Below, in pieces: positions 35,120-38,881 of a stretch of 38,881 nucleotides of DNA. The first letter of the stretch is position 1. Every line of letters starts with the position of its first letter. The notes beneath the pieces were generated by a model, which was given only the letters and a program-made list of their open reading frames with translations, was not told the DNA's origin and did not search any database. The stretch comes from Deltaproteobacteria bacterium (GTDB lineage: Bacteria; Desulfobacterota; Desulfuromonadia; Desulfuromonadales; JAAYDE01), in assembly GCA_016934985.1 (NCBI GenBank), contig JAFGRU010000068.1:1-38881 (forward strand), written 5' to 3'. The position numbers and the translations under genes are program-made.

Positions 35120-36895
35120 TTGATCAGCGACGAGAAAATTCAGGAAATCCGGGAGCGGGCTGATATCGTGGAGATCATTTCTTCCTATCTGACGCTCAAG
35201 AAAGCCGGAGCCAATTTTCAGGGATTGTGTCCTTTCCATGCAGAGAAGACACCGTCTTTTAATGTTAATCCGGCACGCCAGACGTTTCACTGCTTTGGTT
35301 GCGGAGTCGGTGGCGATGTCTTCGGATTTTTGATGCGCATGGATGGTCTTTCCTTCCCCGAAGCTATTGTTGAACTGGGTAATAAGGTCGGCATTGAGGT
35401 CGAGCTTCGCAAGGCGACGGCGGCCGAAGAAAAAAAGCAGCGGGAAAGGGAACTGTTGTACCGCCTTAATGAGGTTGCAGCCGATTTTTTCCATGAAACC
35501 CTGATGACGAAGGGCCGGGGGGCGCTCTCCTATCTGGAGCGCCGGGGCTACAGCCGGGAAACCGCTCAAAAGTTCCGCATCGGCTTTGCACCGCCGGGCT
35601 GGTCCGATTTGGTCCGCCATCTGGAGGAAAAGGGTTTTCAAGCCGAGACCTGCCGCAAGCTGGGTTTGACCCGGGCCGGGAAGGCCGGTAAAGGGGACTA
35701 CGATTTTTTCCGTAACCGATTGATTTTTCCGGTCATTAATACTCATGGGAACGTGGTGGCCTTCGGTGGGCGGGTTTTCGATGATTCCTTGCCGAAGTAT
35801 CTTAATTCGCCGGAATCTGAAATCTACAGTAAAGCTCGGACCCTTTACGGCCTTTCCCAGGCAAGGGATGCGATTCGGCGCGAGGAAGAATGCATTCTGG
35901 TGGAAGGTTATTTTGATCTCCTGGCAGTTGCCGAGGCCGGGGTGGGAAATGTCGCCGCAACCTGCGGCACGGCCCTGACTCCGGAACATGCGGGGATGTT
36001 GCGGCGTTACACCCGCAAGGTTATTCTGCTTTTCGATCAGGATAAAGCAGGCCGGAAAGCTGCTTTTCGGGGCATGGAGGTGCTTCTCAAAGAAGGATTG
36101 TCCGTGGCCATGGTCAATCTGGAGGCCGGCGAGGATCCGGATTCTTATCTGAAGAAACACGGTGCTGAGGCCTTCCGCAGCAGGCTTTCGGAAGCTCGTC
36201 CGGCATTGGCTGTTTATATGGATGAGGTGTTGCAGCTTTATGGGAAGGACCCGGAAAGCCGGGCCCGGGCCGTCGAGCTGATCCTTGCCAAGTTGAACTT
36301 GTTGGGCAGTTCAGTTGAGCGTCGCCTTTATCTTCAGGAACTGGCTGAGAAAACAGGATTGGATGTCGCTTTTTTACAGTCTGGCGAGAAGTCTGGAAGT
36401 CGTCGAAAAATTCAGCGGCTTTCACCGGAAAGCTCTTCCCTTCATTCTACGCCTCCAAAAAAGTTTTCTGCGGCGATGAAGGATCAGAACCTGCTGCTTG
36501 TAATTTTGGCGGTCAAGGCGGAATTTAGGAAAGAAATTGCAGAAGAGGGGTCGGAAAAGTTTTTTTCCGATGCAGAACGTAGAAACCTGGCGGACCTTTT
36601 TCTGGGAATTGATGAAAATGTGGTCAATTCTTCGCAGGCGATGACGCTCCTGGAATTGACGGAAGAGCAGAAAAAAATCATCACGGAAATATTCCACCAG
36701 GACCTTTGTGCTCTTGATGAGGGGACAGAGAAAATTTTCGTGGATGTTTGTAGAAAATTGCGGTTAGAGCCGCAAAAAAAGAGGCACAATGAGCTCACCC
36801 GTCTCATCATGGAAGCAGACAAAAAGGGCGACAAGCCAAGCCGGGAGGCGTACCTCATTGAGAAAACGGAACTGGAAAATAGCCTGAGAAATTAA
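35120..36895 (+). CDS. dnaG: DNA primase
   Basis: A 591-residue primase making RNA primers at the replication fork. The N-terminal zinc domain has Cys37, His40, Cys58 and Cys61 (CPFH and CFGC). The TOPRIM core contains [13 protein letters not shown] (catalytic Glu near 261) and FDQDKAG (~305-311). The C-terminal region, which binds the helicase, is charged and less conserved. TTG 35120 is the start, with AGGGG about ten bases upstream. It sits between mutS2 and rpoD; dnaG-rpoD is the classic macromolecular synthesis pair, but no rpsU is present. Confidence 0.97.
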   Translation: MISDEKIQEIRERADIVEIISSYLTLKKAGANFQGLCPFHAEKTPSFNVNPARQTFHCFGCGVGGDVFGFLMRMDGLSFPEAIVELGNKVGIEVELRKATAAEEKKQRERELLYRLNEVAADFFHETLMTKGRGALSYLERRGYSRETAQKFRIGFAPPGWSDLVRHLEEKGFQAETCRKLGLTRAGKAGKGDYDFFRNRLIFPVINTHGNVVAFGGRVFDDSLPKYLNSPESEIYSKARTLYGLSQARDAIRREEECILVEGYFDLLAVAEAGVGNVAATCGTALTPEHAGMLRRYTRKVILLFDQDKAGRKAAFRGMEVLLKEGLSVAMVNLEAGEDPDSYLKKHGAEAFRSRLSEARPALAVYMDEVLQLYGKDPESRARAVELILAKLNLLGSSVERRLYLQELAEKTGLDVAFLQSGEKSGSRRKIQRLSPESSSLHSTPPKKFSAAMKDQNLLLVILAVKAEFRKEIAEEGSEKFFSDAERRNLADLFLGIDENVVNSSQAMTLLELTEEQKKIITEIFHQDLCALDEGTEKIFVDVCRKLRLEPQKKRHNELTRLIMEADKKGDKPSREAYLIEKTELENSLRN

Positions 36896-36963
36896 GGTTA
36901 ACAAATACAAAAAGAAGACCCGGAAATGATTCAAAATTTCAGGATCAAGGGGGAAACGACATA

Positions 36964-38724
36964 ATGGGCAAAAAGAATGGCATTGAAGAAGTCCAGCAGT
37001 TGATCGATCTGGGGAAGGAAAAGGGCTTTCTGACCTTTGACGAGGTGAACGATATGCTTCCCGCGGATATGATTTCATCTGAACAACTGGACGATGTGAT
37101 GAGCATGTTTGGTGAAATGGATATTGAGGTTGTGGAGTCAGAGCAAAACATAGCCCTTCAGAAGACGTGTTCCTTTAATGACGACATTGATGAAAGCCAG
37201 GAAGAGGAAGAGGAAGAAACCGAATTTGAAGCCGGCATGCTCGGACGCACAAGCGATCCGGTCCGTATGTACCTGCGTGAGATGGGGCAGGTATCCCTGC
37301 TCACCCGTGAGGGCGAGGTGGAGATTGCCAAACGCATAGAGGAAGGCGACAGTCGGGTCACCAGTGTGATTTTGCGGACCCCCATCGCTGTCAAAAATCT
37401 GTTGAGCCTTCGGGAAGAGCTGGAAAAAGACGAGATCAGCGTTTCTGAAGTAACCAAGGCCTACGACGAGGAAGAGGGTGCCGAGGAGGGTGAAAAACAC
37501 CGGCAGCGTATTCTCGGCATACTGGACTCCATCTCGAATCTCGATGAGCGCTTTTCCCAGATCCGGGAGCGGGTTGCCCAGGCGGGCTCTGCTGCCGAGG
37601 CGGAAGAACTGAACAGTGAGATCGTGGCGCTAAAAACTGAGACGGCAGAACTTATCAGACAGATCCGTTTGAAGGATCACCAGGTCGATAAAATCATTGG
37701 TCATCTCAAGGAATTGTCTCTAATCGTGGCCAAGGGGAACGCCGAAATTGGTGTTTGTGAAAAAGAACTGGGTTTTGATCCTGAGAAAAGAGGGCCGCTT
37801 CTCGAGTTTTTCCAATCGGATGAAAAGAGTATCGAGGAGTACTGCCAGGAGTTTGGCGTCAGCCATGAAACCATGCATGGAGTTGAAAAGCGCCTCCAGA
37901 GTGTGCGGCGGAAATTCCTTGAGGTGGAAGAGGAGTCGGGTTTCGCTCCGTATGAGCTTTTGGAGGCTTTGAGGGAAGTCCGGAAAGGTGAGGTCAAGGC
38001 CAAAAGAGCGAAATCGGAACTGGTCGAGGCCAACCTGCGCTTGGTGGTTTCCATTGCAAAAAAATATACCAATCGCGGTCTTCAGTTCCTGGATCTGATC
38101 CAGGAAGGCAACATCGGGTTGATGAAAGCGGTTGACAAGTTCGAATACCAGCGCGGCTACAAGTTTTCCACCTACGCCACCTGGTGGATCCGGCAGGCCA
38201 TCACCCGGGCTATTGCCGATCAGGCCCGGACCATCCGCATCCCGGTACATATGATCGAGACCATCAACAAGCTGGTCCGCACCAGTAGGCAGTTGGTCCA
38301 GGAAATTGGCCGCGAGCCGATGCCTGAAGAAATTGCCGAGAAAATGGAGCTTCCTCTGGAAAAGGTGCGCCGGGTTTTGAAAATCGCCAAAGAACCCATC
38401 AGTCTTGAAACACCTATCGGTGAGGAGGAGGATTCGTCCTTGGGTGACTTCATCGAGGATAAAAAAGCGGTTTCGCCTTTGGAGGCTGTTATCAAGGGGA
38501 ATCTGACAGACCAGACCTCACAGGTTCTCCATACTCTAACGCCGCGCGAGGAGAAGGTCCTTAGGATGCGTTTTGGTATCGGCGAAAAGTCGGATCATAC
38601 CCTTGAGGAGGTTGGACAGGATTTTGCCGTTACCCGCGAGCGCATCCGGCAGATCGAGGCCAAAGCTCTTCGCAAACTTCGCCATCCGAGCCGCGCACGG
38701 CGCTTGAAGAGTTTTATTGAATAG
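36964..38724 (+). CDS. rpoD: RNA polymerase primary sigma factor (sigma-70)
   Basis: A 586-residue housekeeping sigma factor. Region 1.1 (1-80) is followed by an acidic stretch ([10 protein letters not shown]) and region 1.2 ([20 protein letters not shown]). A non-conserved region of ~200 residues comes next. Region 2 includes [20 protein letters not shown] and [18 protein letters not shown], which bind the -10 element. Region 3 has [12 protein letters not shown], and region 4 ends [20 protein letters not shown], which binds -35. The start follows GGGGGA by about ten bases. The gap to dnaG is 68 bases. Confidence 0.98.
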   Translation: MGKKNGIEEVQQLIDLGKEKGFLTFDEVNDMLPADMISSEQLDDVMSMFGEMDIEVVESEQNIALQKTCSFNDDIDESQEEEEEETEFEAGMLGRTSDPVRMYLREMGQVSLLTREGEVEIAKRIEEGDSRVTSVILRTPIAVKNLLSLREELEKDEISVSEVTKAYDEEEGAEEGEKHRQRILGILDSISNLDERFSQIRERVAQAGSAAEAEELNSEIVALKTETAELIRQIRLKDHQVDKIIGHLKELSLIVAKGNAEIGVCEKELGFDPEKRGPLLEFFQSDEKSIEEYCQEFGVSHETMHGVEKRLQSVRRKFLEVEEESGFAPYELLEALREVRKGEVKAKRAKSELVEANLRLVVSIAKKYTNRGLQFLDLIQEGNIGLMKAVDKFEYQRGYKFSTYATWWIRQAITRAIADQARTIRIPVHMIETINKLVRTSRQLVQEIGREPMPEEIAEKMELPLEKVRRVLKIAKEPISLETPIGEEEDSSLGDFIEDKKAVSPLEAVIKGNLTDQTSQVLHTLTPREEKVLRMRFGIGEKSDHTLEEVGQDFAVTRERIRQIEAKALRKLRHPSRARRLKSFIE

Positions 38725-38751
38725 CCTAAACCGCCAGAACGACTAATTAAC

Positions 38752-38780
38752 TTGACATGATTTTGAGGAATCTCTAAAAT
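38752..38780 (+). promoter_or_regulatory. Strong promoter of the tRNA gene
   Basis: Perfect TTGACA (38752-38757), a 17-base spacer and TAAAAT (38775-38780) give the best promoter match in the window, with transcription expected to start about six bases before the tRNA. Confidence 0.82.
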
Positions 38781-38792
38781 TCTATACTTAGC

Positions 38793-38869
38793 GGGCCCAT
38801 AGCTCAGTTGGTTAGAGCCGCCGGCTCATAACCGGTAGGTCCCAGGTTCGAGTCCTGGTGGGCCCACCA
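38793..38869 (+). tRNA. tRNA with CAT anticodon (Ile2 or elongator Met)
   Basis: A complete 77-base cloverleaf with encoded CCA. Acceptor GGGCCCA pairs with TGGGCCC. The D stem is GCTC/GAGC, the anticodon stem GCCGG/CCGGT with loop CTCATAA, and the T stem CCAGG/CCTGG with TTCGAGT. Anticodon CAT allows methionine or, after lysidine modification by TilS, isoleucine (AUA). C4-G69 and C5-G68 in the acceptor stem and the GGCTCATAACC loop resemble Ile2 more than E. coli elongator Met. Initiator tRNA is excluded: the first pair is G-C and the anticodon stem lacks three G-C pairs next to the loop. Confidence 0.96.
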
Positions 38870-38881
38870 TTTGGAAAAAAA

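Noticed and set aside
35072-36160. A 362-codon open frame on the minus strand
   Set aside because: Antisense to dnaG, which has intact zinc and TOPRIM motifs; no domain seen in the antisense product.

Overview
The window is an ordinary chromosomal stretch from a Gram-negative bacterium. It most resembles the Desulfuromonadales (Geobacter, Desulfuromonas or Pelobacter type of Desulfobacterota). This rests on gene order (rho-rpmE-thyX-prfA-prmC-murA-his genes, then cvpA-mutS2-dnaG-rpoD-tRNA), a short-form HisG, a pyruvoyl-dependent arginine decarboxylase, selenouridine synthase MnmH and a SAM-I riboswitch in front of metX. The placement comes from gene content and remembered synteny, not from a database search. 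I see no phage, insertion sequence, CRISPR array or rRNA.

Layout. 1-2950 (+): a rhomboid protease, then a methyltransferase / alpha-beta hydrolase pair. 3148-8298 (-): a cupin and an alkyltransferase-like protein, an EamA transporter, an 810-residue membrane protein with a spermidine-synthase-like domain, and an exported isoaspartyl methyltransferase. 8572-11204 (+): a polar amino-acid ABC operon (permease, binding protein, permease) with no ATPase gene. 11395-12846 (+): an OmpA-type lipoprotein ending at a strong terminator. 12925-15359: proC, a pyruvoyl arginine decarboxylase and a radical SAM protein. 15510-17477 (+): a lipid kinase and mnmH. 17518-19420 (-): metX under a SAM-I riboswitch with its own terminator, then an Rrf2 regulator. 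19701-20480 (+): an unrecognised lipoprotein.

20481-38724 (+) is housekeeping: rho behind a long structured leader; rpmE with its own promoter and terminator; thyX; then prfA-prmC-murA-hisG-hisD-hisB-hisH-hisA-hisF-hisE-cvpA-mutS2-dnaG-rpoD, tightly spaced and mostly likely cotranscribed. The histidine genes cover most of the pathway but lack hisC, hisI and hisZ, which must lie elsewhere. A tRNA with a CAT anticodon and a near-consensus promoter closes the window.

The points most worth a second look are: (i) the 810-residue fusion, whose charge distribution puts its SAM-fold domain in the periplasm beside an exported isoaspartyl methyltransferase; (ii) the structured rho leader; (iii) a dispersed intergenic repeat with core GTCCGACAGG, and a composite stem-loop before prfA; (iv) a MutS2 whose Smr domain has lost the LDLR motif; (v) the metX riboswitch, for which aptamer, antiterminator and terminator can all be traced.
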